From contig NZ_JARADB010000011.1 in NCBI RefSeq assembly GCF_028765165.1, positions 1 through 64,000 on the forward strand: a stretch of DNA of 64,000 bases, given 5' to 3'. This stretch comes from Paenibacillus sp. MAHUQ-63 (GTDB lineage: Bacteria > Bacillota > Bacilli > Paenibacillales > NBRC-103111). The position numbers and the translations under genes were made by a program. The notes under the pieces are model-generated. The model saw nothing but the letters and a program-made list of their open reading frames with translations. It had not been told where the DNA came from and ran no database searches. Shown here in pieces: positions 7,951-17,213 of the stretch; the first letter of the stretch is position 1; each line of letters opens with the position of its first letter.

Positions 7951-10554
7951 ATGACGTTACAGAAGCAAGTAGGAATAGGTGCGCTGGCTTGCGCATTGAT
8001 GTGGCAGTTGGTAGCTGGGACTACAGTGAGCGCGGCAGGTTCAACGTTAACGCTTAGTTCGCAGGAAACAATAACATCAGGTGCAATTATGAAGAACTAT
8101 GTGTGGACAACAACGAGAAGCAACAAGAACGTTTCGGTGAACGCGAATGTGATTGAGGTCGATTTGACGAACCCGAACGTGAAAATAGACGCAATGGCAG
8201 GAACGAATAATCAGTTCACGAAGAACCAGAGTGTTCTAGGCATGGTGAAGGATACTGGCGCTGTAGCCGGTGTGAATGGAGACTTTTTTAATACGCAAGC
8301 TGAGGGCGTTCCTGAAGGAGCTCAAATCACGAATGGTCAAGTGATGGCAACGCCGGCCAAAATTTCAGGACTTTATTCATTCGCTATATCGAAGGATAAT
8401 AAGCCAATTATCGACATTTTTGATTTTCAGGGGAAGGTAACGGCGAAGGATGGTACTTCGTTTGACCTTGGCGGTGTGAACAAAACGTACTATTGGGACG
8501 ACAACGATGTGCCGTTAATTGCAGATGGACTTTTCCTTTATACGAGTGCATGGGCAATGACACAAAGAGCTGTTGATGGAACGCATGTTCCGACCGAAGC
8601 CCTGATTCAAAACGATATCGTCAAGGAAATCGCTGTAGATACGAACATCAAAATGGTTGCTCCAGCAGATGGCTATATCCTCAGAGGCTCGGGCCTAGCA
8701 AGAGAGTTCATCGTTAATCACCTCAAAGTCGGAGACAAAATCACCACGAAATATGATATGATCCCGCACGATGCGTCCAAAACCTATGATTGGAAGAACT
8801 TTAAAATGCTCATCGGCGGCAGCACGCTGCTTGTAGATGAGGCGAAGCCAAGTTATTTTACACGGAATATCAATGACTTCAGCGGTTATAGTCCGCGCTC
8901 TAGAACAGCGCTAGGCTACTCCAAAGATATGAAGACTGCTTATATCATCACCTCAGACCGTAGTGCCGGCAGTGCGGGCATGACACTTCCAGAGCTTCAG
9001 CAGTTTATGATTGATGCAGGTGTTTGGAGAGGGTTGGTTTTGGATGGTGGAGGTTCTACTCAAATGGTTTCCAGACCGCTTGGTGATTTCGATCCTAAGC
9101 TGGTGAACAAAACGGAAAACGGCAATCAGCGTTCCGTTGCTAATGGACTAGGTGTATATTCCACAGCGCCTAAAGGCGATCTAAAAGGTCTTATTTTAAA
9201 AGGTCAAAATATTTTGTTCATGAATGAATCCAGCCCTTATCAATTTAAAGCTTATGATGATTATTATAATCCGATTTCTGTTACAGGCATCGTACCACAG
9301 TGGAGTACATCTACGACAAACGGAAGCTTCAAAGATAATGTTTACACGCCATCTGCCCCAGGTAAAACTCAAATTGTAGCAAAGTCGGGCAAAGGGACTG
9401 CCTCTATGGATGTGGAGATCGTTGGGCGGGATCAGATCACTTCGATGAAGTTCAACTCGGGATCTTTTTCGTTAACGGAAGGTGGAGACTTTAAGCTACC
9501 GATTATGGTAACCACGAAGAGTGGAGCGAAACGCGAGCTGCCCGCGGCATCTGCGACATGGGAGCTTAGCGGTGTAAAAGGGAGTTTGAAAGATGGCGTC
9601 CTTCATGTGGATAGCGCTTCGGGATCTCAGGCTGCCCAAGTGATTGCACGTTATGATGGTTATAGTACGATGGTCACTTTACCTATAGGTCAGGAAAAGG
9701 TTTGGTATGATTTGGATAAATTTGCCGTTATGACAACAGGGGATAAATACCCGGCTGAGGTTGTATCCGCAGTGAATATCGAACAAGCCAGCGGGAATAA
9801 GAATTTGTCGATTGCTTATGATTTTACCAAAGGTACGGGTACGAAAGCGGCATATGCCCGATTTAACGGCACGAATGGTGCTCCGATCGAAGGGAACCCT
9901 GAGTTTATTACAGCTAAAGTGCTTGGAGATGGCAGCTTCAACTGGGTGCGTGCAGAAATTGTCGACGCCGATGGCAAGTTGAATTATGTCAGCCTTACAG
10001 AAAATATGAACTGGACGGGTTGGCGGAAATTGACTGCTGACGTATCCGACCTGAAGTTCCCGATTACTATTAAAAGCATTTATGTGGCTAACCCTGCTAA
10101 CGGGCAGGATGAAAGAGCCGCAAAAGGGAAAATTAATATTGATGATATTTCTTTTATTTATAAAGGGCAATTGGCGGCTTTGCCGAAAAACTCCGTTAAG
10201 CTTACAATTAACAAAAAACAAGTAACGGTTAATGATAAAGCCATGACGTTAGAACAAGCCCCTACTATCGTTGATGACAATACGTTGATTCCGATTCGTT
10301 TTGTAACCGAAGCATTAGGCGGCAATGTGAAGTGGGATGAGAAAGAACGGAAGGTTACGGTTATTCGCGGCGACAAACTTATCGACCTATGGATTGATAA
10401 CGCGGATCTGTTGGCCAACGGAGATCGTGTGACCGCTGAAGTCGCCCCTAAAATTATGAGCAACGTAACGATGGTGCCTCTTCGTGTCATTTCCGAGAAA
10501 TTAGGGTTTAAAGTAGGCTGGGATCCCCAAAATTATGGGATAACAATTGAATAA
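7951..10554 (+). CDS. Secreted phosphodiester glycosidase (NAGPA) family protein with stalk domain
   Basis: An 867-residue exported protein. A signal peptide (residues 1 to about 29, ending VSAAG) leads into a domain of the phosphodiester glycosidase / NAGPA family (about 45-400), with the family-type segments NGDFFNTQAEG, RTALGYSKD and VLDGGGSTQM. The middle (about 410-740) contains Ig-like and jelly-roll-like beta segments. The last 120 residues (LTINKKQVTVND, LIPIRFVTEALGG and VPLRVISEKLG) are a copper-amine-oxidase-type stalk domain, as in the protein at 3801-4496. Such bacterial proteins are thought to act on glycan phosphodiesters of the cell surface; the substrate here is unknown. GAGGAG (7931-7936) is the SD, 14 nt from the ATG, which is long. 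Confidence 0.85.
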   Translation: MTLQKQVGIGALACALMWQLVAGTTVSAAGSTLTLSSQETITSGAIMKNYVWTTTRSNKNVSVNANVIEVDLTNPNVKIDAMAGTNNQFTKNQSVLGMVKDTGAVAGVNGDFFNTQAEGVPEGAQITNGQVMATPAKISGLYSFAISKDNKPIIDIFDFQGKVTAKDGTSFDLGGVNKTYYWDDNDVPLIADGLFLYTSAWAMTQRAVDGTHVPTEALIQNDIVKEIAVDTNIKMVAPADGYILRGSGLAREFIVNHLKVGDKITTKYDMIPHDASKTYDWKNFKMLIGGSTLLVDEAKPSYFTRNINDFSGYSPRSRTALGYSKDMKTAYIITSDRSAGSAGMTLPELQQFMIDAGVWRGLVLDGGGSTQMVSRPLGDFDPKLVNKTENGNQRSVANGLGVYSTAPKGDLKGLILKGQNILFMNESSPYQFKAYDDYYNPISVTGIVPQWSTSTTNGSFKDNVYTPSAPGKTQIVAKSGKGTASMDVEIVGRDQITSMKFNSGSFSLTEGGDFKLPIMVTTKSGAKRELPAASATWELSGVKGSLKDGVLHVDSASGSQAAQVIARYDGYSTMVTLPIGQEKVWYDLDKFAVMTTGDKYPAEVVSAVNIEQASGNKNLSIAYDFTKGTGTKAAYARFNGTNGAPIEGNPEFITAKVLGDGSFNWVRAEIVDADGKLNYVSLTENMNWTGWRKLTADVSDLKFPITIKSIYVANPANGQDERAAKGKINIDDISFIYKGQLAALPKNSVKLTINKKQVTVNDKAMTLEQAPTIVDDNTLIPIRFVTEALGGNVKWDEKERKVTVIRGDKLIDLWIDNADLLANGDRVTAEVAPKIMSNVTMVPLRVISEKLGFKVGWDPQNYGITIE

Positions 10555-10590
10555 ATAGTACTATAAGTACACTTCAAATTGGTCGAACTG

Positions 10591-10599
10591 TGCTACAAT
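10591..10599 (+). promoter_or_regulatory. Extended -10 promoter for degS-degU
   Basis: TGCTACAAT is an extended -10 (TGn plus TACAAT) about 50 bp before degS. No good -35 is seen at 17 bp, as often happens with extended -10 promoters. Confidence 0.45.
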
Positions 10600-10650
10600 A
10601 TGGGGTAGACTTATTTCTAATTATGGTTTGATAAAAGGAGCATGTTTCAT

Positions 10651-11838
10651 TTGCAACCAGACGCTATAGATCGTGTAATAAAAAACGCAATTAACGTCAT
10701 GGAGAGCAGCAAGTATCAGATGTTTGAAATCGCTGAAGCTTCCCGCTTGGAGAAAGAATCGCTTACTCGCGAACTCGAGGAGATTAAGCATGAGACGAGT
10801 GTAACGATCGATTTGGTCGACAAGTTGGAGAAGGATTACAAGCGTTCTCGCATTCGACTCACGGAGGTAAGTCGGGATTTTAACAAATACCGTGAGGAAG
10901 ATATCAAGGTTGCTTATGAAGCGGCTATCGCTTTTCAATTACAGCTTACAATTGCTAGAGAGAAAGAGAATAATCTAAAGGCTAGACGCAATGATCTGCA
11001 AGTGCGAACGAAGAATGTGGATAAACAGGTTGAGCGAGCTGAGACGATTGTTTCTCAGATGAATGTCGTATTAGAATACTTATCAGGCGATCTAAATCAA
11101 GTTACTCGCATATTAGAATCCGCTAAAAATAGGCAGCTGCTTGGTTTGAAAATTATATTGGCGCAAGAGGAAGAGCGTAAGCGAATCGCGCGTGAAATTC
11201 ACGACGGGATGGCTCAGACCTTAGCTAATGTAGTGCTTCGAACGGAGATCGCGCAACGCATGTTGGTGAAAGAGGACATTCCGTCTGTGAAGGAAGAGTT
11301 GGCAGATTTAAAGGGACAGGTTAGAGGGGGGCTTGAAGAGGTTCGCAAGATCATCTTCAACCTCCGCCCTATGGCTCTGGACGATCTGGGAATCGTACCG
11401 ACACTGCGTAAATATGTGCAAGATTTCGAAGAAAAGTATCGTATTCGTACGCAATTCAATCTCGTAGGCAAACAGACTCGCATTCCATCAGGGCTAGAAA
11501 TCGCGATTTTCCGACTGGTGCAAGAAGCTCTATCTAATGTAATTAAACATGCGAAAGCTACATTCTTATCTGTTGAGCTAACACTGGAACCAGATCATGT
11601 TCAAATCTATGTTGTAGATAACGGGATCGGCTTCGATGTGCCGCAAACAGAGCAGAAAATAGCCAAAGGGAATAATTTCGGTCTCCTCGGCATGCGAGAG
11701 CGTGTAGAGCTGCTGGAAGGCACAATGACAATTGATTCCGCGAAAGATTCCGGGACAAGAATAAAAATGCTAATCCCAATTGGTGGCGGTGCAGAGAACA
11801 AGGAGGAAAATCAAAATGGACAACACGGCGAGTCATAA
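10651..11838 (+). CDS. degS: Sensor histidine kinase DegS
   Basis: A soluble 395-residue kinase that phosphorylates DegU. A long N-terminal coiled-coil sensor region (about 1-170) is followed by the HisKA_3 dimerisation box REIHDGMAQTLANV, with phospho-acceptor His near residue 184, and a C-terminal HATPase domain with DNGIGFD and FGLLGMRERVELLEGT. No membrane segment is present, as in B. subtilis DegS. The start is set at TTG 10651 because the SD AAAAGGAG (10633-10640) is 10 nt away; the ATG at 10642 is only 1 nt from it. The end overlaps degU by 23 nt, so the pair is translationally coupled. Confidence 0.94.
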   Translation: MQPDAIDRVIKNAINVMESSKYQMFEIAEASRLEKESLTRELEEIKHETSVTIDLVDKLEKDYKRSRIRLTEVSRDFNKYREEDIKVAYEAAIAFQLQLTIAREKENNLKARRNDLQVRTKNVDKQVERAETIVSQMNVVLEYLSGDLNQVTRILESAKNRQLLGLKIILAQEEERKRIAREIHDGMAQTLANVVLRTEIAQRMLVKEDIPSVKEELADLKGQVRGGLEEVRKIIFNLRPMALDDLGIVPTLRKYVQDFEEKYRIRTQFNLVGKQTRIPSGLEIAIFRLVQEALSNVIKHAKATFLSVELTLEPDHVQIYVVDNGIGFDVPQTEQKIAKGNNFGLLGMRERVELLEGTMTIDSAKDSGTRIKMLIPIGGGAENKEENQNGQHGES

Positions 11839-12541
11839 ACGCAATGTACGAATTGTGATTGCGGACGATCATCAACTTTTTCGTGAAGGTGTTAAACGAA
11901 TTATTAACATGGAGGATGATATGGAAGTCATCGGGGAGTGCGGTGACGGCATCCAGGTGATTGAGCTTTGCAATCAGATTACGCCCGACATTGTTCTCAT
12001 GGACATTAACATGCCGCTTGAGAACGGTGTAGTAGCAACTGAGCGTTTGAAGCTGATTTTCCCTGATATTAAAGTTATCATCCTTTCGTTGCATGATGAT
12101 GAGAGCTATGTGTTCGAGACGCTGCGCAAAGGGGCATCGGGCTACTTGCTTAAGGATATGGAAGCGGAGTCACTCATTAATGCGATTCGTTCCGTTGTAG
12201 CCGGTCATGCCTACATTCATCCGAAGGTAACAGGCAAGCTGATTAATCAGCTAAGACGCATGACCTATCTGGACGATGTAGGAGTGGTTGGATCAGGCCA
12301 AGGCGTGAAGGATTCGGCGTTGAAATACATACATAATACAAACAGCCCACTAACTAAGCGGGAAGCGGAAGTGCTTCGCCTTATGGCAGAGGGTAAAAGC
12401 AATAAGCTGATTGGAGAATTCCTCTACATCAGTGAGAAAACGGTGAAAAACCATGTTAGCTCTATTCTCCAGAAGATGGAGGTCGATGATCGAACGCAAG
12501 CGGTCATTATTGCGATCAAGAATGGTTGGGTAACCTTGTAA
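11816..12541 (+). CDS. degU: Response regulator DegU
   Basis: A 241-residue NarL/FixJ-type transcription factor. The receiver domain has the acidic pair Asp17-Asp18, phospho-acceptor Asp63 in VLMDINMP, and a conserved Lys in GYLLKDM. The C-terminal LuxR helix-turn-helix runs from LTKREAEVLRLMAEGKSN to SEKTVKNHVSSILQKM. In the family it controls the switch between motility, exoenzymes, competence and biofilm, which fits the comF and flagellar genes downstream. AAGGAGG (11800-11806) lies inside degS, 9 nt before the ATG. Confidence 0.95.
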   Translation: MDNTASHKRNVRIVIADDHQLFREGVKRIINMEDDMEVIGECGDGIQVIELCNQITPDIVLMDINMPLENGVVATERLKLIFPDIKVIILSLHDDESYVFETLRKGASGYLLKDMEAESLINAIRSVVAGHAYIHPKVTGKLINQLRRMTYLDDVGVVGSGQGVKDSALKYIHNTNSPLTKREAEVLRLMAEGKSNKLIGEFLYISEKTVKNHVSSILQKMEVDDRTQAVIIAIKNGWVTL

Positions 12542-12605
12542 GCATTCCCTGTTGGAACCCCTCAACTTTTTGCGGCATACACTGCAAATAAGGGAGGGAT
12601 CCGTT

Positions 12606-13001
12606 ATGTGGATTGGGTTGCTTTGGATCTTGGGTTGCTACGGAATCAGCATCGCTGTGCTTCATCTATTGTTCGGAGCCCGCAAGGGTAGAAATAAGAA
12701 GCCGGCCAAAGTTCTGCTTGTCACCAAAAACAATCAAAATCAAATTGAATGGTACATTCGTTCATTATTCTTTTTCTCGGGGCTGAAAGGTTACGAAGTA
12801 TCGGCAACGATCTTTGATGAAGGCTCCTCTGATGACACCAAACGAATTATTGAGCGGTTATCGCACACGCATATGCTTGATCTGCGCTATCAGACTGAGT
12901 ATGATGCCATTGAGCAGTTCATGAGCCAGCATGAGGGAGAAGCAGTCGTTGTCGTTCATCTTAGCAACAGGGAGGAGCTTGTGAAGATCCCTGTTAGCTA
13001 G
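12606..13001 (+). CDS. Small membrane-anchored protein with partial glycosyltransferase-like fold
   Basis: A 131-residue protein with one N-terminal membrane segment (about residues 1-22, MWIGLLWILGCYGISIAVLH). A short domain follows in which KVLLVTKNNQNQ and the later FDEGSSDDT resemble the first half of a GT-A (family 2) glycosyltransferase. The second half, with the DxD-type metal site and acceptor region, is absent, so catalysis is unlikely. It lies between degU and comFA, where B. subtilis has degV; it is not DegV. AAGGGAGGG (12590-12598) is the SD. The function is unknown. Confidence 0.7.
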   Translation: MWIGLLWILGCYGISIAVLHLLFGARKGRNKKPAKVLLVTKNNQNQIEWYIRSLFFFSGLKGYEVSATIFDEGSSDDTKRIIERLSHTHMLDLRYQTEYDAIEQFMSQHEGEAVVVVHLSNREELVKIPVS

Positions 13002-13051
13002 TGGTAATCGCTTACAGAGTTTTATCTATACCAAAGAGAGTAAGGTGAGCA

Positions 13052-14938
13052 ATGAAGGTTCAACTTTACGCTGTTTGCATCAGAAAAGAGTGGAGATGGC
13101 ACTTAAGTATTCACTCCATGACTGACATCCAATATTGGTTCGAGCAATACGCAGCCGACGCCGGCCTCGTAATGTTCGAACCTTTTGTTTCGTTTGGACA
13201 GGGTATACGGATGCTGGCAAAGTTAAACTCAGCCTCAGGGGCCGCAATAGAGGATGAAGCTATGCTGGAACAGATTCGCCAGGCAGCTAATAGTTGCAAG
13301 TTTGCATTAACAGGTGAATTGAGAACTAAGCGGATTTCATATGAAATGTGGAAGTGTGGAGCCTTCACCATACAAAGCTTAGAATCGAGCCTGTATGCTA
13401 AGCTGGTAGAAGCTTGCAGGGGCAAAGCTTTGTTGATGGAGGAGTTTGAACAGCTAACAGATGCAGTTGGGCTTGGGGGTGGGATGGGGGAGCCGAGAAG
13501 TTATTTACAGCTCGCACATCTTCATGGAGATATCACATTGACCAACGGTTTGGTTGTGATGGAGAGCAGGGATTGGCGCCGTGCTTTAAGAAGAAGGACG
13601 AGCTATCGGTGTAAGCGCTGCGGAAGTGGTGAGGAACGTATGTTCTGGTCCTTATGCCAACAATGCGGACAGTCATGTCCGTATTGTGAGGCTTGTCTGA
13701 GTATGGGAAGGTCAAGATTCTGTTCAATACTTATTCAGGGTCACACCGATCAAGTTGTTGGAACGGGTATAGAGAAGCCGTATAAGCAAGATGAAGCCGA
13801 GAATGCGGAGGACCTTCAATGCTATATAAGGCCCTGGGGCCTTAGTGAAGCCCAGGCTAGAGCATCCGAGGAAGGGCTGAGATATATCAGCAGGGAAGGC
13901 TCACGTGGCAGGGGAGAACGTGCTGACCGGAATCCTGCGAAATTTCTTATTTGGGCTGTTACCGGTGCAGGGAAAACCGAGATGATCTTTCCGTTTGTGC
14001 AGTACATTGTTACAAAAGGGGGACGAGTTCTCCTAACAACCCCTCGCAAGGATGTGGTTTTGGAACTTCAGCCGCGAATAACGCGCGCTTTCATGGACAA
14101 CAGCGTCGTAACGCTCTATGGCGGCAGTGAGCAGAGATGGGAACAGGGCCAAATAACGATTGCCACCACTCATCAGCTATTGCGGTTCCATGAGGCTTTC
14201 GATTTGGTCATCATCGATGAAATCGATGCTTTCCCGTATCATAATAACCCTATGCTTGCTTACGCAGCTGCCAAGGTGTGTAAGCCTAGTGGAGTCAACA
14301 TTCTGCTTTCTGCAACTCCACCGACAATCGTCAGGAAGGAAGCTGAGCGCGGGCATCTCCCCCACGTACGTGTGCCGGTGCGCTATCACCGACATCCATT
14401 GCCTGTGCCGGAGTTAATCGTAATACCAGCGTTAACCAAAGTGATCCAATCAGGGAATATACCTGGAGCCATTTTTGAAAAGCTGAAGGTTTCATTGGAA
14501 CGCAATGCGCAAGTGTTCGTTTTTGTTCCAAATATCCAACTGGTCGAACCTATGGTAGCTATTCTAAGGAGTGTTTTTAGCGTTGGCGGCAGCATCGTTC
14601 GTGTCGAGGGGACATCCTCAAAAGATGCGAATCGGACCGATAAAGTTCAAAAATTCCGCAGCAGAGAGATTCGAATGCTGGTAACAACAACGATTCTGGA
14701 GCGAGGAGTAACAATTCCTCAGTCCGACGTATTTATTTTAGATGCAGATTCAAAATTATTTGATGACGCAGCGCTTGTGCAGATGGCGGGACGGGCAGGC
14801 AGATCGAAAGATGATCCGGCAGGTAAAGTTTATTTTGCAGCCAAAGAAATCACCCATTCACAAAAGGAGGCCGTTAGACAAGTCAAGAAAATGAACCGTA
14901 TTGCAAGTAAGCAAGGCTATTTCGAGAGGGGGAAATAG
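13052..14938 (+). CDS. comFA: Competence helicase ComFA
   Basis: A 628-residue superfamily 2 DNA helicase/translocase acting at the inner face of the membrane during uptake of transforming DNA. A divergent N-terminal region (1 to about 180) precedes a four-cysteine zinc site (CKRCG, CQQCG, CPYC, about residues 187-220). The helicase core has Walker A TGAGKTEM (Lys308), DEID (389-392), the ATPPT motif III and the QMAGRAGR motif VI. The length is greater than B. subtilis ComFA because of the N-terminal region. TAAGGTGAG is the SD. comFC follows with no gap, and comFB is absent. No ComK-type box was seen upstream. Confidence 0.9.
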   Translation: MKVQLYAVCIRKEWRWHLSIHSMTDIQYWFEQYAADAGLVMFEPFVSFGQGIRMLAKLNSASGAAIEDEAMLEQIRQAANSCKFALTGELRTKRISYEMWKCGAFTIQSLESSLYAKLVEACRGKALLMEEFEQLTDAVGLGGGMGEPRSYLQLAHLHGDITLTNGLVVMESRDWRRALRRRTSYRCKRCGSGEERMFWSLCQQCGQSCPYCEACLSMGRSRFCSILIQGHTDQVVGTGIEKPYKQDEAENAEDLQCYIRPWGLSEAQARASEEGLRYISREGSRGRGERADRNPAKFLIWAVTGAGKTEMIFPFVQYIVTKGGRVLLTTPRKDVVLELQPRITRAFMDNSVVTLYGGSEQRWEQGQITIATTHQLLRFHEAFDLVIIDEIDAFPYHNNPMLAYAAAKVCKPSGVNILLSATPPTIVRKEAERGHLPHVRVPVRYHRHPLPVPELIVIPALTKVIQSGNIPGAIFEKLKVSLERNAQVFVFVPNIQLVEPMVAILRSVFSVGGSIVRVEGTSSKDANRTDKVQKFRSREIRMLVTTTILERGVTIPQSDVFILDADSKLFDDAALVQMAGRAGRSKDDPAGKVYFAAKEITHSQKEAVRQVKKMNRIASKQGYFERGK

Positions 14939-15709
14939 ATGAGGAATTGGCGTACCTGGATAGACGTAATTAAGGGGACATTTCGCGTAGCGCTTAGCAC
15001 AAAGAGAGAGGATTGTTTACTTTGCAAGCAGTCAGGCCTTATGCATGGACAGCATTTAGGGCTCTGCCCTTCCTGTTACATGCGGATACCATGGATCCGA
15101 CAAGTGATGTGCGCGGTATGCGGAAGGGGCGAGCTTTGCTATGACTGCCAAAGGCGGAAAGATGCTTACTTTATACAAAGCCGTAGTGCCGTTAGATACG
15201 ATGAAATGATGAAAGAGATGTTAGCTCGTTATAAATACCGGGGTGATGAGAAACTCCAAACGATGATTGGCCATATGCTTGTTCATGCTTTTCGTTCCTT
15301 ACAGATGGATAGAACGAGCATGCCTGCATTGCCGGCTAAGGTACAGGAGCTTATTACTTTCGTGCCCGTAAGCGAGCGCAGAATGGAAGAGCGGGGCTTT
15401 AACCAGGCGGAACAAATGGCTATAGAGTTAGGCAATAGAGTGGGGTTGCCAGTGATTCCTCTTCTTCACAGATCCAAGCACACAGATAAGCAAAGCTTCA
15501 AAAAGAGAAATGAGCGACTGGATGATTTGGCGCATGTATTTGAGCTGAGTTTGGGATATTCAAGCCGACTAATGAGCTATCCGGCTGACTCATACTTCAT
15601 TTATATTGTAGATGATGTGTATACGACGGGCAGCACGTTGAATCAGTGTGCAAAAGTGCTTGTCCAGTCTATCCCTGCTAGTGTGTTCGGAATCACTTGG
15701 GCTAGATAG
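14939..15709 (+). CDS. comFC: ComFC/GntX-type phosphoribosyltransferase-like competence protein
   Basis: A 256-residue protein. The N-terminal zinc-ribbon-like cysteines (CLLCKQSG, CPSC, CAVCGRGELCYDC) precede a type I phosphoribosyltransferase fold with VPVSERRMEERGFNQAE and the PRPP loop VDDVYTTGSTLN (about residues 223-234). Family members take part in transformation, working with ComFA. The ATG immediately follows the comFA TAG, indicating translational coupling. Confidence 0.9.
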   Translation: MRNWRTWIDVIKGTFRVALSTKREDCLLCKQSGLMHGQHLGLCPSCYMRIPWIRQVMCAVCGRGELCYDCQRRKDAYFIQSRSAVRYDEMMKEMLARYKYRGDEKLQTMIGHMLVHAFRSLQMDRTSMPALPAKVQELITFVPVSERRMEERGFNQAEQMAIELGNRVGLPVIPLLHRSKHTDKQSFKKRNERLDDLAHVFELSLGYSSRLMSYPADSYFIYIVDDVYTTGSTLNQCAKVLVQSIPASVFGITWAR

Positions 15710-15821
15710 CGTAGATTTTGTCATAACTCTGCCAAAAAATATGGATATGCAAGAGATGTCGAATTGCGGTAAACTGGAATTAAACACTAGGTATTGGCAA
15801 TAATAGAGGGGAGGCCATAGG

Positions 15822-16244
15822 ATGGGCATGAATGTAGCAAATTGTCCACGTTGTGGGAAGATTTTCGTAAAAGGCTTTGCTGAGGTTTGCCCGAACTGCG
15901 TCAAGGATTTGGAGTTGCAGTATGAGAAGTGCCTGAAGTATTTGCGCGAGAATAAAGGCACTACCATCAATGATTTAAGTGAAGCCACAGCCGTGTCGAT
16001 CAAACAAATCACAAAGTTCATTCGCGAAGGTCGGATTTCCATCTTGCATGCACCGAATATGTCCTACCCTTGTGAAGTATGCGGGATCTCGATTAGGGAG
16101 AACACAATCTGTGAATCTTGCCGCAGCAAGCTTGTGAAGGATGTTAAGAACAATGCGGAGGATGAGCGGCGGAGAGCAGGGTTGGCTGATAAAGAAGCCA
16201 AAGTCAGCTTTAAGATCCAAGAACGCTTAAAGGATCGGCACTAA
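15822..16244 (+). CDS. yvyF: Flagellar-operon protein YvyF
   Basis: A 140-residue cytoplasmic protein with two zinc-binding pairs: CPRCGKIF and CPNCVKDL at the N-terminus, CEVCG and CESCRSKL nearer the end. Between them is a MerR/HTH-like segment (TINDLSEATAVSIKQITKFIREGRI). This matches YvyF of the B. subtilis comF-flgM region, a regulator-like flagellar-operon protein of unclear role. The SD AGAGGGGAGG lies upstream. The gene ends in a terminator whose stem contains the flgM promoter. An ATG two codons downstream (15828) is an alternative start. Confidence 0.85.
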   Translation: MGMNVANCPRCGKIFVKGFAEVCPNCVKDLELQYEKCLKYLRENKGTTINDLSEATAVSIKQITKFIREGRISILHAPNMSYPCEVCGISIRENTICESCRSKLVKDVKNNAEDERRRAGLADKEAKVSFKIQERLKDRH

Positions 16245-16268
16245 ATTACAAATAGGTCTGCAGAGATA

Positions 16269-16296
16269 TAAAGTTTCATATATGAGATGCCGATAA
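16269..16296 (+). promoter_or_regulatory. SigD promoter of flgM
   Basis: TAAA (16269-16272) is 16 bp from a near-perfect SigD -10, GCCGATAA (16289-16296). The -10 lies in the 5' arm of the yvyF terminator. Transcription would start near 16303, inside the hairpin loop. Confidence 0.8.
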
Positions 16297-16327
16297 TAGT
16301 TCTAAAGATTATCGGCATTTTGTTTTT
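16287..16327 (+). terminator. yvyF terminator overlapping the flgM promoter
   Basis: A perfect 11-bp stem, ATGCCGATAAT (16287-16297) with ATTATCGGCAT (16308-16318), has a 10-nt loop and the tail TTTGTTTTTT. Confidence 0.9.
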
Positions 16328-16357
16328 TAGGCCAGAAAGCATAGGAGTTGTTACGGT

Positions 16358-16630
16358 ATGAAAATTAATGATAATCAACGCATCGGAGCCATTAATCCTT
16401 ATAAGAAGACAGGCGATTCCGCTTACTCGCAAGCTGTCAGCAAGAAAGGCAAGATGAAAGATCAAGTGGAGATTTCGGCTGAAGCAAAAGAGCTTTTAGG
16501 AGCGGCGGGGGCAGCCCGTACCGAAGAGCAGGCACTGCGCATCGAACAATTGAAATCCTCGGTTGCGGCAGGGACTTATCGAGTGGATGCGGCGAAACTG
16601 GCAGAGAAAATACTCCCTTATCTGAAATAA
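16358..16630 (+). CDS. flgM: Anti-sigma-28 factor FlgM
   Basis: A 90-residue, largely unstructured protein that binds and inhibits SigD until it is exported through the completed hook-basal body. It shows the family layout: a basic, disordered N-terminus (residues 1-40) and a helical C-terminal sigma-binding part (VEISAEAKELL, then LRIEQLKSSVAAGTYRVDAAKLAEKI). AGGAG (16342-16346) is the SD. It is the first gene of the flgM-flgN-flgK-flgL-yviE unit and has its own SigD promoter, giving a feedback loop. Confidence 0.92.
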   Translation: MKINDNQRIGAINPYKKTGDSAYSQAVSKKGKMKDQVEISAEAKELLGAAGAARTEEQALRIEQLKSSVAAGTYRVDAAKLAEKILPYLK

Positions 16631-16665
16631 GGAAGATACATCATAGATAGAAGTAGGTGACGATC

Positions 16666-17166
16666 ATGTCCTCCATACAGGCCTTGTTGGAAACGATGGC
16701 GAAGCTCCAGGAAGCGCATGAAGCATTGCATGAACTGGCTAAGGCGAAGACGCCTATTCTTGTTAGCAATGACATCGATCAGCTGAATATGATTGTGAAT
16801 CGGGAAAATAAGTGGATAAGAGCGATTGCAGAGGCGAACCAGCAGCGGATTCAAATCATCGGCTCTTATTTAATATCGAGAGGATATAATCCTAACCCTA
16901 AGATTACGGTCGGCGATTTAATTAAAGTTATTTTTAAGGCGGAAGACAAGCAAGCGCTGATGGAAGCACAACAAAGGCTGCTTGCGACGATAGAGGATTT
17001 GAAGAAGGAAAATGTCATCAATCAGCAACTAATTGAGCAGTCCTTAGCTTTCATCAACTATTCGGTAGATTTGGTTATCGGTCCGCCGGAGGACGATCTG
17101 GTCTACAGAAATCCGAATCAAGCTAAGAGCGGGAATCGGTTAGGGATGTTTGATCGAAGAGGATAA
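16666..17166 (+). CDS. flgN: Flagellar chaperone FlgN
   Basis: A 166-residue, all-helical protein, the export chaperone for the hook-filament junction proteins FlgK and FlgL (YvyG in B. subtilis). Heptad patterns run through residues 1-60 and 85-135, with a flexible C-terminus. The ATG at 16666 is preferred over the GTG at 16657 because the SD (AGTAGGTGA, 16652-16660) covers the GTG. Its place between flgM and flgK is conserved across Bacillales. Confidence 0.88.
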   Translation: MSSIQALLETMAKLQEAHEALHELAKAKTPILVSNDIDQLNMIVNRENKWIRAIAEANQQRIQIIGSYLISRGYNPNPKITVGDLIKVIFKAEDKQALMEAQQRLLATIEDLKKENVINQQLIEQSLAFINYSVDLVIGPPEDDLVYRNPNQAKSGNRLGMFDRRG

Positions 17167-17213
17167 AGTGGATAATGTCAGAATACCCAAGTAGGGCATA
17201 GGAGAGGGAAACC

